Source: Epiperipatus broadwayi
Lineage: Eukaryota > Onychophora > Udeonychophora > Euonychophora > Peripatidae
Direction: 5' to 3'
DNA length: 64,000 nucleotides
NCBI GenBank assembly: GCA_028023455.1
Contig: JAQFVV010000449.1
Location: forward strand, 1-64,000
Both the position numbers and the translations under genes were made by a program. Under the pieces are notes generated by a model. That model worked only from the letters and a program-made list of their open reading frames with translations. It was not told the origin of the DNA and searched no databases. This document shows, one piece after another, positions 44,593 to 57,235 of the stretch; the stretch's first letter is position 1, and each line of letters opens with the position of its first letter.

Positions 44593-45448
44593 ATATATAT
44601 AACACCAAAACTGTCTAAAACTATACTAGCAAAAAATAAAAATGCAAAACCATAAAACAATACAGTACTAGATTAAATTCAAAATTTTACCAAAATCCTT
44701 ACACAACCATGGTTTCATCTACTACAAATAGACCTTCTCAAGTGAAAATCAACCTAAAGGAAAACATATATATATACAAACAAACAAACCTTCCCATAAT
44801 TCATTTCAAACTCCACCTTCCCTTAATATCAAAAGAAGTCTTCATAAGATTGATAGCCTCAGAATCAAGGAGTTTTATCATCAAAGTCTCCTTTATTCTT
44901 CTTTTTAACTCATTCTTTTCATAAAAAATAACCGAAGCATTGTCAAACAATATTCTATGACCTGTATTCAATTCATGAATATATAAAGCTGAGTTAAGAT
45001 ACCTATGTTTAACTCTACTTATATGAACCTTAACCCTTTCCTTAAGGCTAAATTTACTCTGGCCTACATAAAATTTACCACAACTACATGGAATTTTATA
45101 AACAATACCAGGAATAGACCTACTATCAATAGACTGCTTTGAACCATTAAGTAATGAATTCAAATCAGAACCTTTCCTCCATGCAACCTTCTTTCCACCT
45201 AACAAATGACTATTCCTATAAACCAAATTATAAATTGATGCTTTAAATGGTAAAGACATATAATCATCATCCTTACCAACAAAATTCTTATCATCCAAAT
45301 CACGACTATAAACATTATTATTAAATACCACTTTTTTAATAAAATCATGACTATAACCCAATTCTACATATTCAGCAGCAAATTGACTTTTTTGAATATC
45401 AGCATCATTATTAAAATTATTAAGCCTTCTATTCCGACAACAAAAATG
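44593..45448 (-). mobile_element. Penelope-like element, 5'-truncated copy
   Basis: Encodes the end of RT linker and the GIY-YIG endonuclease on minus, then ~200 bp of 3' UTR down to ~44601. It is joined head to head at ~45447 with a plus-strand copy. No RT catalytic core is left. Confidence 0.88.
44801..45361 (-). CDS. Penelope-like GIY-YIG endonuclease domain (partial)
   Basis: A 186-codon ORF. In the same frame it remains open upstream to about 45447, adding HFCCRNRRLNNF and QKSQFAAEYVELG. Key motifs are GIVYKIP (85-91), the zinc-binding CSCGKFYVGQ (92-101), KERVKVHISR around R109, IHELNTGH (128-135) and KETLMIK with E158, then N171. These define the PLE-type GIY-YIG nuclease that nicks target DNA. 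The RT part is missing, so the copy cannot move by itself. Confidence 0.9.
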   Translation of the reverse strand: MGYSHDFIKKVVFNNNVYSRDLDDKNFVGKDDDYMSLPFKASIYNLVYRNSHLLGGKKVAWRKGSDLNSLLNGSKQSIDSRSIPGIVYKIPCSCGKFYVGQSKFSLKERVKVHISRVKHRYLNSALYIHELNTGHRILFDNASVIFYEKNELKRRIKETLMIKLLDSEAINLMKTSFDIKGRWSLK

Positions 45449-45845
45449 AAAGGGTTAAGGTTCATATAAGTAGAGTTAAACATAGGTATCTTAACTCAGC
45501 TTTATATATTCATGAATTGAATACAGGTCATAGAATATTGTTTAACAATGCTTCGGTTATTTTTTATGAAAAGAATGAGTTAAAAAGAAGAATAAAGGAG
45601 ACTTTGATGATAAAACTCCTTGATTCTGAGGCTATCAATCTTATGAAGACTTCTTTTGATATTAAGGGAAGGTGGAGTTTGAAATGAATTATGGGAAGGT
45701 TTGTTTGTTTGTATATATATATATATGTTTTCCTTTAGGTTGATTTTCACTTGAGAAGGTCTATTTGTAGTAGATGAAACCATGGTTGTGTAAGGATTTT
45801 GGTAAAATTTTGAATTTAATCTAGTACTGTATTGTTTTATGGTTT

Positions 45846-45850
<5 letters not shown>
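45447..45850 (+). mobile_element. second Penelope-like fragment, inverted
   Basis: Nearly identical to the reverse complement of ~44640-45058 and running into an (AT)n tract (45850-45879). It forms a ~1.2-kb inverted pair with the minus copy. Partial inverted copies at the 5' end are a known feature of Penelope elements. Confidence 0.88.
45450..45687 (+). pseudogene. Penelope GIY-YIG C-terminal fragment
   Basis: Encodes the same last ~78 residues as the minus copy from RVKVHISRVK to the stop after GRWSLK, with one visible substitution (N for D after HRILF). Confidence 0.85.
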
Positions 45851-45879
<29 letters not shown>

Positions 45880-45882
<3 letters not shown>

Positions 45883-46082
45883 CCTTTGCGACCACAGTAG
45901 ATCCTGCATAATCTATACTGTACTTTGTGAAATTAAAAAAAAAAGTTTATACCATTGCTAAATATAGTTACGTTCCTTTTTTTTTCTTTTAAAATTTCTG
46001 TGATTTGAAAGCTGCATCACATCGAAGTAATAGAATTGTGTAGAAGCACAGGTGCTGCAGTTATATAGATTTTGCACCTCAT
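45880..46082. other. AT-rich spacer
   Basis: Nothing recognised. Confidence 0.4.
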
Positions 46083-46665
46083 ACAATGTGTCATCATTAT
46101 CATCAACCATTATCAATCCACTGCAGGATGGTCTCTCCAAGTTTAAACCATCTTCAATCTTTAGCTTCTCTTCTTCACATCACCCCTGCACATTTTCTTA
46201 TTTCATCTATCCATCTCACATGTGGCCTCTATCTGGGTCTTTTACAATTTTTTGCAATTCAGTTTAAGATTTCAATTGTCCATCTATTATCATCTCTTCT
46301 ATCAATATGACCAGCCCAACTCCACTTCTCTTTTAATTTTTTCAATAAGGTCAACAATACCTGTTTGTTCTCTTACTCATATATTATGTTTTGATCTCTT
46401 GTCTGAAATCTCTGTATTGCCATTCTATTAAGTGTCCAAGTCTCAGATCCATAAGTAAGAACTGGTAAAACACATTTAAACCTTTCTTTTCAAACACATA
46501 GGCATATTTCCTTTTAGTGTCAAGTTATTTCTACTAAAAACACTCCAACTAAGTTTAATTCTATGATTAATTTCATCCATTATGTTTTTATCTGTATTAA
46601 TAATTTGACCAAGAAAAAAACATTTGTATTAATAATTTGACCAAGATATTTGTAGCTGTTAACTT

Positions 46666-47520
46666 CTAACTCATCAAAATCAATTTTATTTCCATTTTTT
46701 GAGAAAAGCCATTAAACATTACTTTAGTCTTTTTAACATTTATCTTTAGTCCTACTTTCCTACATTTATCTAATAATTTCTGCAACATTACCTGCAGCTC
46801 TAAAGCATTATTTTCAAAAACAACTATATCATCTGCAAATTCTAAATGACTTAAATAATCTCCATTTATTTTCACTCCTTTAGATTCCCATTTTATTCGA
46901 CAAAATACTTTTTGCAGCACTGCTATAAAAAATTTTGGAGATATGGAGTTACCCTGTCTTAAAACTTTCTCAATGTTGACTTTCCTAGTATATTATATAA
47001 TCTAATTGTTGCTGTTGCATTTTTATAAATATTCTTTAAAATATGACAATATCCTGGATCTATACCTTGATGATCCAATGCTTTAATCACTGAAGAAATG
47101 TTTACAGAATCAAATGCCTTTTCATAATTACAAATCCAAAGCATAATGGCAACTCATATTCATTTGTCCTTTCTATAACTTCTCTCAATACCTGAATATG
47201 ATCTACTGTACTAAAACCACTGTTAAATCCAGCTTGTTCTCTTGGTTGGTGGAAATTCAATGTTCTCTGTAGATGAGTTGTAATTATCTTGGTAAAAAAT
47301 GTTGTACAAAGCTGATAAAAGGCTGATAGGTCTGTAATTTTTAATATCTTCTTTATCACCTTTTTAAAATAATATTGCATTCTTCCAATCATCTGGTACA
47401 TCTTTATCATTTAGACATTTGGTATATAACTTTGCTAAAAAATGTTCTATTTCTTCACCTGCTTCTTTTAATATATCAATTATAATTCCAACATTACCTG
47501 GAGCCTTTTTTTCTTCATAA
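46666..47520 (-). pseudogene. RTE reverse transcriptase, broken
   Basis: Fragments 47410-47102, 47144-46959 and 46920-46666 carry REQAGF.SGFSTVDHI, YEKAFDSVN and the catalytic LEFADDIVVF followed by VGLKINVKKTKVM. The catalytic FADD box is intact but frameshifts near 47120 and 46940 kill the reading frame. Confidence 0.85.
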
Positions 47521-48044
47521 ATTTAATTGCATGTCTCACTTCTTCATTTAAAATTCTGGGCAATTCAGAAGATATAATAGATATAGGAGGTACTTGTTCT
47601 TTATTACTATATAATTCTTGATAAAAGTCTTCTATTCATTTTTCATGATGTCATTTCTTTTTTAGTAATAGTTTCATCTTTTACTTATTGCAGATATAAA
47701 TTTCCTACCAATACCAAAATGTTGTTTTACCCTTTTGAGACTTTTATTCTCTTCTACAGATTTTTTTTGCTAGTTCACAGTTATACTTTCTTATATCATT
47801 TTCTACTCTTTTCCGCACCATTTTACAGAATTCGCGGTATTCAATCCTTTTTAATGCATCATTTTTGTATATCTTCATATTCCTTATTTTCTTCATAATT
47901 ATTTAGTCTCAGTAGAGATTTTATTGGTCAATTGCTGCTTCTTTTTACCAGCTATCTTCATTGCAGTTTTTAAGTGTATGGAGTTATTTTCTTATTAATT
48001 TCATTCAAATCTGAATCATTTTCAAAATCTACTAATACTTTAAA

Positions 48045-48869
48045 TCAATTTATAAGTTCTAATTTAAATTCATAAGCATGTTTCTGAAGATTAGGAATAT
48101 CAACTGTAAATATTGTTTTTCTTAATAATTTTTGTCTCTCTAGTTTTGCATTAATGCATATCTTACATTTTACTAATCGATGATCACTTCCTGTGTTAAA
48201 TTTATTAAAAACATTACAATCTTTTTTATTAGTCAAAATATAATTCACTTCTGCTGTACCTTCATTTGGATGCTTCCATGTCCATTTCCTTTTAACATTT
48301 TTCTCAAAAAAAGAATTCATAATATAAAGTTTTTCTTTTTCTGCAAACTCCACAAGTCTATGACCTCTGTCATTTCTATTACCATAACCAAAATTACTTA
48401 CAGCACTTTCATTTGTTTAGCAATTCTAGCATTAAAGTCTCCCATAACAATTTTAAAATGTTGTTTACTCTGATCAAAAGCCTTTTGTACATCCATATAA
48501 AAATCTTCTACTACTTCATCACTATGAAAACTTGTTGGGGCATAAACCTGAATTATTTGCTTTTGGTACCTGCTATTAAGTTGTATAACTAATCTTGCCA
48601 CTCTGTCCAATACACCAATCAATCTCCACAATGTTGTTCTTCCACTTTTTATTTATAATGAATCCTACTCCACTTGTATTTCCAAAATTTGTGCCCTTAT
48701 AGTAGAGTACATGTCCCCTTTTTAAATCAATTGTCTCTTCCCTTTTTCTTCTAACTTCACAAAGTCCAATAATGTCCCATTCAATATAAGATAGTTCTTC
48801 TAATTCTTGCAATATTCCTTCACTTGAAAGTGATCTGCAGTTGTAAGTACCTAAATAAAAACTTGTCAT
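48045..48869 (-). pseudogene. RTE apurinic-like endonuclease, broken
   Basis: Three fragments in different frames keep all key motifs: GTYNCRSLSSEG, the catalytic Glu in LCEVRRKREE, QVYAPTS, MGDFNARI and the late GSDHRLVK. Frame changes near 48620 and 48400-48360 break the ORF. This domain nicks target DNA to start reverse transcription. Confidence 0.85.
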
Positions 48870-49330
48870 TAAATGGCAGCCTGGTCCATAATCAGGGGAA
48901 TCTTAGCATCATCCGCCTTCAGCCATCAACTGCTGCCTTGGTTAGTGACTTTCCAGCCTCCTGGGAATAAGGACCACAATTTATTTTTGTCTGTCATGAT
49001 TGTATCTATTGGAAAAATATTTTATCATTTACACATACATTTATTCTGCCTTATCGGGCAACTGAGAAGAAAGACCCTGGTGTTTCTTCATTTTAAACTC
49101 GGAGTTCAAAAGCCAATAAATGCACCATGCTGGCTAAAGCGTGGTGGTGAGCAGCCCATCCATGTTTGTATACTATATGAATAATCACATAGTAATAACA
49201 GCTGCAATGCCAAGAATGTATGGAGTGGACGTTAGGAATTTACCCTGCTCGATTCCTTTAGGGCCTCCAAGAGGAATCAAAGGGTCTCCTTTCAGTTAAT
49301 AGCAAACTCCTTTCTACAATGTTTATGTTT

Positions 49331-50339
49331 AAATATATTCAACACTGTTTCCGATCATTTTAATGTAAAATCAGCATACGTCAAGAATGACTCTCTTTTT
49401 TATCAATTGTAATTTTTTAAAAAATTACCTAAAATATTTATATCATGAGTAAAAGATCCCCCCGCCCGCATTAAAACATTGCTCCGAAGCACGGTTTTTC
49501 TCTGGATCTGTATATATATAAACATATTTTAAGTTATGTCTTGGATATATTACTTATATTTCACAGTGATTTATAATTAATTATGTTAATAAAAAATAAC
49601 TTTGGATGATGCTTAAAATGGTTTTTCTATTGCAATTTTGGTATTACACGACTGTGCCCCCCTATAAACCAAGAACACATCACGTGATTCTAGTTATCGA
49701 CTGATGTAAAAAATATTAAAAAAACTTTGTTTTGACTCAATTACTTGCTTTAATAAAAACCATTTAACGTTTATTTTCCTTTAACAAAAACCGCTGACAA
49801 GCGCTTCATTTTTGACAGCTACTGATGAAATTCACATTAGAAAGTTTTTTTTAAAAAAAACATTCTTATAATTTTTCATTTCAACATTCTTATTTTAACC
49901 GTATAAAATATGAAAAGAAAAATGAAACTGTTATCTTGTGTGATTTGATTTAGTGGTAGATTGCTGAGATTATAGATCTCGCCCCGCTCTATCCCTTCGG
50001 GTGCGCGAACTTTTTACGAACTTCACGTTTTATTAGCTACCGAAGAATTAGCTATTCTATTGTTTTTATTAAGAAAAATTTAAAATAAATTTTGACATAT
50101 ATTTGTGGTCATAGTATAATTTTTAAAAAATAAATAACATATCTAAATTATAAATGAATCCCATAGTCCCTTACTCAGGAAATCATGTGATAGTAAAAGC
50201 ATCACATGATTTTTCTCTTTCAATTGATTTTCGTGCGCTGTATCGAGAACGTACAAAATAAATGGAGTCATATAATGTTTCAGAAAAGTAGATGTTAAAC
50301 ATGATAATAGGCTGATTTTAGTTAACTAAACATAAGTAT
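49331..50339. other. AT-rich spacer
   Basis: A GC-richer spot at 49985-50020 (CCCGCTCTATCCCTTCGGG) and a GCAATTCC-like mirror at 49240-49290 recall tRNA-like relics but lack convincing A and B boxes. No gene. Confidence 0.45.
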
Positions 50340-50451
50340 AGGGGGTTTAAACTTAGATTTTCAAGCACCCTTCAACTATTCACGCCATCTTATACAACTG
50401 ATACACATGACCACACACATATAGAAAAGATAAATAATTACCGATAAACGT

Positions 50452-50478
50452 GTTTCGTGCCAAACCAGCACTCATCAG
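50452..50478 (-). other. hammerhead-like core motif, family B copy 3
   Basis: CTGATGA, then GTGC - TGGTTTG - GCAC, then GAAAC: the exact conserved hammerhead core with a four-pair stem II, extendable by a U-G pair. Confidence 0.5.
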
Positions 50479-51181
50479 TTGGTCCAGATTATCATCTCCC
50501 ACATACATATATATATAGTCAGTGCTCAGTTTATATTAAGATAGCAAATCTTCATACTTCAATGGACAGGCTTCAATCTACTCCAACTTTTCAACCATGC
50601 ATATCATTGAAAATCTGATGAGGAAAACCCAAATCTCATGCTGATACCAATATTACTGCCATGCCCATGTTGTCTTCAAGTCACTCTGACCCTTCATGTA
50701 TAAGAACCTTATCCATTTAAATACATAGAAGAGGGATAGGCAGGATACAAGCTTGATGTGTAAATATTTGAAAACCAGACACTTTTCCCAAACCTGGGAG
50801 CTTAATTGTAAGAATGGGGCATTTGAACTCAGATTTTCAAGCACCCTTTAACTATTCACACTATCTCATGCAACTGATACACGTGACCTCATATTTAAAA
50901 TTAAGCTCCCATGTTTGTGAAGAGTGCCTGGTTTTCAAATATTTACACATCAAGCTTGTATCCTACCCATCCCTCTTCTATGTATTTAAATGGATAATGT
51001 CCTATACATGAGGGGTCAAAGTGATTTGAGGTCAGCACGGGTATGGCAATAATATTGGCATCAGCATGGGATTTGGGTTTTTGTCATTAGATTTTCAATG
51101 ATATGGATGGCTGAAAAGTTGGAGGTTGGAGTGGATTGAAGCCTGTCCATTGAAGTATGAAGATTTGCTAATCTAGATTGA

Positions 51182-51207
51182 CTGATGAGTTCTGGTTTAG
51201 CACGAAA
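51182..51207 (+). other. hammerhead-like core motif, family B copy 3, right arm
   Basis: CTGATGA and CACGAAA conserved; the stem has one mismatch (GTTC versus GCAC). Confidence 0.4.
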
Positions 51208-51375
51208 TATGTATATTGGTGATTATTTATCTTTTCTACATGTGTGTGGTCATGTGTATCAGTTATATGAGATAGTGTGGATAGTTGAATGGTGCTTGAA
51301 AATCTGAGTTCAAACCCACTATACCTACAATTAAGCTCCCAGGTTTGTAAAGAGTGCCTGCATTTCAAATATTTA

Positions 51376-53856
51376 ACTAAGCATAATTTTTTTGTTTTGT
51401 TTTACTCAGGTGGAAATTAATATTTTGATCCAAGCATTCCATATACATGTATTACATTAAATTTGACATGTTTATATTGGCTTTTATTCTCATATTCAAA
51501 TTATTAAATTGGAGAAAACGTAGCGCACATAAGGTAAATATGATTATATGATTATTTCTGAGAAGCAAAAAAAAAAAAAAACTTTAGGAAACAACTATAT
51601 ATAACATGATAGGACAAAATAAAAAAAATAAGTAGAAGCTAGTCTGGGAATAGGGATAGCTAATGCTGAATGCCTGTGTAGTAAGCGTTAAAAATAGCAT
51701 TCATTGATTACACAAGTTTACCATAGATGATAGCCGTGGAATACAAGATAAATTGTGTAAGAGGGAAGTCATGTGACATGTTTTTGGTTTAGTTACAGAA
51801 ATATATAAGGGACGTTTTAGCAACAGTATTGCATTCATGGGTTTTTTAAAATAGTCTACTTTTTCTGCATTATCTTTTATGTAAAAGTTCTAATTTAGAT
51901 AGGCCTCAGGTGCATCCTAAACATTCCTGAATGCTTTGGTAAACTTTCCCTCTCAAAATATCCAAGACATGATATAGTGTTAATTTTTTTTTTGATTTGG
52001 CCATAATTGACAAATAGCACCAAATTATAATTATATAATAAATGAGTTTTATATTATAGTGGTTAGCAAATCACCTTGCCCACTTGGATTTTTGAATGTA
52101 ACTCAGCAAACCATCCAAAATTTGGTCAGTAAATGAGTAATTAACTATTTTAGCTAGAATATAAAAGGTGGAAAATTGCTAAAACTGTCACATTGCTAAA
52201 ACTGTCACTATTTGGGCATTGAAAGGCTTATTATGGTTCCTTCATGAGAGAGAATTGAAGAAACCTTTGCTCTGTATAGATTATTTAAAAGCTATACAAT
52301 TACAAATAATTGATTAGTTGTTCAGGAGGTCAAGTACTATTTGAGCATCAGGTTGAGTTTCAATTGAGAATCTAGTTTGGATTTATTGTTTTATATTTGG
52401 TGCTAAAACATGTAAGTCATTATTGTAGGAGTCGACTTAGTGTTGTCTGAAGATCTATGTGATCCTTCAAAACAATTCACGAGCCTCTGGGCTGACTCTT
52501 TAGGTGACTAAATTTTTTAAATTATTGCTTCAAAAATGGAACAGCAATTGTGCATATAAATTAATATTATCTATATATAGATACTTATTTTTTTATTAGT
52601 AATATGATTAATAAAATTTTTATTTATCAACTCTAAATTTTAATAGTTTTTCTTGATTTATTATAATAAATTTAATTTAATGAATCTGATTTAATATTAT
52701 ATCATCTTTGATCATCATTTAAATTATTTATATAGATAAGTTGTCATTATTGTATAGGGTTGCCAAATTTGTGACTATATATGGGACAAGAGGATAGATC
52801 TATATGGTCATTCCCCAATTTTGAGGGTGGGATTCCAAGGAAAATTTAAAAAACAATTTTAGAGATATTTTCACACAGAATAAAAATCTTGTAGGGGTGA
52901 TCTCACATGTTGCCCCTCACTTTTTTTGAACTTATGGGAATCATTACATAAATTACTCACTGAAAATATAGTATCATCCGCACATTTATTATAAATTTAA
53001 ATTTTAAACTAATAAATAAATTATAAATGCTATCGATTCATTTTTTTATTTTATATGTGACATACATGCATAGGAGAAGCCTTCCAGCCTCTCTGAATAG
53101 ACACCACATTCTTAAAAGAATAGTAAAACACTGAACAAAAAACAGTTCTATTAATACAGTGAAGTCACAAACTACACTGTAGCAATATATACGAGTTCAG
53201 TTGTATTTTAAAAAAATGTAAACAAACAAAAATGTGAATAAGAAAATAAAACATAAAAATTTGTAAATTTAATTAATTTTATAATATTCAAGGAGCCATT
53301 TTCTGTTTCTGAGAATATATGCAATCATGTTTAAAAAAAAGGTAAAATTTGTACATAAATTTTACACTATCCCAGCAGCCATTTTTTCATTTTAATGTAC
53401 CATACATGAATGCATTTATTAATAAAATTTTATAAATTTATGATAAAAGCTCATACATTATATTCTTCATTTATTATGCTTTCCGAATTTGATAAATAGT
53501 ATTTCATATAGAGCTAAAAGTTTTACAAACTTTCAAAACACACATAAAGTTGCTACTGACTTAAAAACATCAAAACAGTTAGAAACATCATACTTTTTTA
53601 ATACCAAGATTACTATTATGTTTCTATTAAAAAAGAGCTATTAAAGAAAAAAAAATATCACTAAGAATTTATTTAATTACAATGAAAGTCTGGCATTTTG
53701 CTATTCGTTTTATTTAAAAAATAAATACAGTAAATTAAGTTTTTTTCTTATTCTTATTTTTTCAATGATTGAATACACACTCAATAAAATATATGTTTCC
53801 CTTCTATTTATGATTAATAACTTATTTTTATTTTTAAAATCAGTGTTTTGATTTAC
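51376..53856. other. AT-rich intergenic DNA
   Basis: 2.5 kb with no ORF above 60 codons and no recognised repeat. Confidence 0.5.
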
Positions 53857-54200
53857 CTTCATCGTCATCATCAACCATTATCAAATCGCTGCAAGATTAA
53901 GATCTCCAAGTTCAATCCATCTTCTTCAATCTCTAGTCTTTTGTCCACAGCACTTCTGCACACTTTTTTATTTCATCCATCCATCTCACATGTGGTCTAT
54001 TTCTAGGTCTTTTACAATCTCTTGGAATCCTCTTTTCCACAGCACTTCTGCACACTTTTTTATTTCATCCATCCATCTCACGTGGTCTATTTCTAGGTCT
54101 TTTACAATCTCTTGGAATCCAGTTTAAGATTTTTCAATTGTCCATCTATTATCATCTCATCTAGCAATATGTCCAATCCAAACTATCCTCTCTACCTTAT
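53857..54200 (-). mobile_element. RTE-type LINE 3'-end fragment with tandem duplication
   Basis: Begins at the CATCATCAACCATTATCAA tail (minus strand). A ~90-bp block (TTTCCACAGCACTTCTGCAC to CTCTTGGAATCC) is present twice in tandem (53940-54029 and 54030-54118). Confidence 0.8.
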
Positions 54201-54990
54201 TACTATATATATATATATGCATGTTAAATAAATAATACATATTTTATTATAATCAGTGTTTGTCAACAAAGTGTGAGCTATTATATATGATGAATATGAG
54301 GAGTTTAGGGGAAAAATATTATAGAATTGCATCTTCACTATATAAAATTATTGCAGTAATCAGTTTTAGTTGAATAACTAATAAATAATTATTAATAGCA
54401 AGATCACAATTTTTAGGATTTATTTTTAATAGTTTCGGTAAACCAGGATATTCAATGGCTCCCAAAACTCATATCAAGGCACAGAGAATTTAGGCCTCCA
54501 CAAGGACAATTCCCCAAAACAGGCTATCTAGCAAACCTATGATTTCTGTCTGATAAAAATATCATTTTGTCCACATTACTTAACTGCAATTGGGCTGACA
54601 TAAAACATTTTGTAATTTCAGTGATTACTTTGTACATAAGTGTATATATAGACATATCTTAAATTTCATCAATTTTTACTACATTGTTTCTATTAACCTA
54701 CATGTCTCATTACTCATTTTTTACAGGGCTTCAGAAATGATTGCTAATCAGCTGAAACTGTCGACCAACTATTCTAAAAAATGCTTAATGAGAAACATCG
54801 TTTTTTTTATTATTTATAAATATGTTTATTGTTTCAAAGTTTAAATGCTTAATGTTTTCCTGATAAGTTAACCTAGTGCGACTATACATATGTATGGAAA
54901 CCACTAATCAACTTTGTTTGCTCTTAGGAAAATGTGGAGGAATCAGGAGGACCCTCAGAGATAAGTATATGAAATTTCCACTGACTGTTG
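54201..54990. other. AT-rich spacer
   Basis: Nothing recognised. A GCTGAAAC-containing stretch at 54740-54765 only vaguely recalls family A. Confidence 0.45.
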
Positions 54991-54993
54991 CCT

Positions 54994-55265
54994 TTGGCAG
55001 GATACTTCAGTTGGTTAGAGTGTTACCTTAAAATCCAATACTCAAGAACCTAAGGATCCAGGTTCGAATCCCATGCTAGTACTGTTATTGGCTAGGCCCG
55101 CAACACTTCAAGAAGAGAAAAGAATAATATCTCTTGAAATGAAGAACATATACTAATCTGTATGCTATTGCTTACAATTGAATGTAATTGGAATATTTAA
55201 ATAAGATTAATTTTTTCTAAAGTCATTCAATATTTAATATTAGATAATGGAAATAGCCCATATAA
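54994..55265 (+). mobile_element. tRNA-derived SINE
   Basis: Pol III A box TACTTCAGTTGG (55003-55014, one mismatch to consensus) and a perfect B box GGTTCGAATCC (55061-55071). These are followed by an unrelated body (CATGCTAGTACTGTTATTGG) and an AT-rich tail. It is the cleanest single copy; inverted dimers of the same SINE are at 16110-16620 and 58795-59300. Confidence 0.8.
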
Positions 55266-55856
55266 AATTTAAATGCTTTTATAATTTTTATCAATTAATT
55301 TTTTCCGTGGGATAAAAGGAGGAAAATATAGTAAGAAAATTCTCTTTGATGAGAAAGTTTTTTTTTTTTAATTTGTTTTACATAAATTGAGAATAAAGTG
55401 TTTTGTCAAGAAAGTATTTCTTATTTTAATAAAAAATATTAAAATTATGATTCAACTTAACAACTCATGGTGGACAACAAAAGATAAATTATTTACACAA
55501 AAATAGAGAAGCAAAACAAAATCTTTTTATTAAACACAATTCTGAAAATGAGGCTCTTATAAAAGAAAGTTTTATTATTGTTCAAAAGATAGCCGAAATA
55601 AAAGAAACAATTTGCAAATGGTGAATTTGTTAGAGTATGTGGTTGAAACAAGAGAAATGTTGTGTCCAAAAAAAATAAAATTTAAATATATTAGCTTATC
55701 TTGAAGGCAATCGCAACAAGTCTAAGTCATTAATAAATTAATAGCCGATCTGCACGATGTACTAATATGGTATTTTATTGCAATTTCCAAAAGTATAGCC
55801 ATTACTGAATAGCGCAGTAGCATATATTTATAAAAACTAACCAGGAGAAATTTAAA
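55266..55856. other. AT-rich spacer
   Basis: Nothing recognised. Confidence 0.45.
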
Positions 55857-56905
55857 TATAGGGGGATTTGAACACAGACTTCCAAGCACCCTTCAACTAT
55901 CCACACTGTCTCATACCACCGATATCGATTACCACACATATGTAGAAAAGATAAATAATCACTAATATATGTATTTCATGCTGAACCAACACTCATCAAT
56001 TGGTCCAGATTATCATCTCCCACACATATACATAATCAGGGCTCAGTTCATATTAAGATAGTAAATCTTCACACTTTAATGGACAGGCTTCAATCTACTC
56101 CAACTCTTCAGCCATCCATACTATTGAAAATCTAATGATGGAAAACCCAAATCCCATGCTGATGCCAACATTATTGCCATGCCCATGTTGACCTCAAGTC
56201 ACTCTGACCCCTCATGTAAAGAACCTTATCCATTTAAATACATAGAAGAGGGATGGGCATGATGTAGGCTTCATGTGTAAGATTTGAAATACAGACATTC
56301 TTCATATGCTTGGAGCACAATTGTAAATATAGTGTATTTAAACACAGACTTTCAAGCACCCTTTAACTATCCACAATATCTCATATCACTGATACACATG
56401 ATCACACATGTAGAAAAGATAAATAATCACCAATGTACATATGTCATGCTGAACCAGCACTCATCAGTTAGTCAAGATTATCATCTCTCACACATCTATA
56501 TAATCATCAGTGCTCAGTTTATATTAAGATAGCAAATCTTTATACTTTAATGGACAGGCTTCAGTCTACCCCAACATCCCAGTGGCTGAAGAATTGGAGG
56601 TTGGAGTAGATTGAAGCCTGTTCATTACAGTATGAAGATTTGCTATCTTTTTTAAACTGAGCACTGATTATATATATGTGTCGGAGATGATAATCTGGAC
56701 CAATTGATGAGTGCTGGTTCAGCATGAAATATGTATAATCACCATTTATCTTTTCTACATGGGTGTGGCCATGTGTATCAGTGGTATGAGATAGTGTGGA
56801 TAATTGAAAGATGCTTGAAAGTCTGTGTTAAAATCCCCTATATTTACAATTGAATTCCAGATATATGAAGAATGCCTGTATTTCAAATCTTACCCATGAG
56901 AAATT
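55857..56905. mobile_element. fold-back family B, copy 4
   Basis: One arm (55857-56340) is followed by a second partial arm in the same direction (56330-56580) and then the mirrored arm (56580-56900). The motif appears three times with losses: TTGATGA at 55993 and 56704, GACA in place of GAAA near 56443. Non-coding. Confidence 0.8.
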
Positions 56906-57235
56906 TGAAATTATTTGAAGATCTTTTGACAATACAATTAATGCTGTAAACAAACAACTTTAGAAAAATAAAAAAATGCTCAGAAAAGGTATGTCACCAT
57001 TCAGTAAACTCTTGAGTATAATAACAGATGTAGTTCTAAATATGGGGGATGTGAAAATTTGTCTGGTAAAAAGATTTCAAAATTGGACTTGTGACTCACA
57101 ATTTCCAACATTTTTTTTTTTTTTTATAAATTGCATAATTCATCAATAACTATTTTGCAAAAATGTTTTACAAGTAAATCATTATATAAACATCACATGA
57201 CCACCACCTCTTATGCTTGTGCATAACTGTTGTTA
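56906..57235. other. AT-rich spacer
   Basis: Nothing recognised. Confidence 0.4.

Larger units (their letters stand above)
46083..49330 (-). mobile_element. decayed near-full-length RTE-type LINE
   Basis: About 3.2 kb, the typical RTE length. The minus strand runs 5' leader (49330-48870), apurinic endonuclease, RT, C-terminal domain, then a 3' end with a TTGATGATAATGATGA short-repeat tail at ~46086-46103, characteristic of RTE. Numerous frameshifts and stops break it into many ORFs. The 5' limit is approximate. Confidence 0.85.
50340..51375. mobile_element. fold-back family B, copy 3
   Basis: Outer arms start GGGGTTTAAACTTAGATTTT and are mirrored ending near 51320. A second internal start of the same arm (50812-50910) and its mirror show a nested duplication. 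Shared family phrases include TTTATATTAAGATAGCAAAT and CCTATACATGAGGGGTCA. The best-preserved CTGATGA...GAAAC motif is in this copy. Confidence 0.85.

Noticed and set aside
49935-50020. tRNA gene
   Set aside because: An A-box-like TTAGTGGTAGA is present but no B box or cloverleaf can be drawn.
54730-54766. GATTGCTAATC...GCTGAAAC as another family A motif
   Set aside because: CTGANGA part absent and stem poor.
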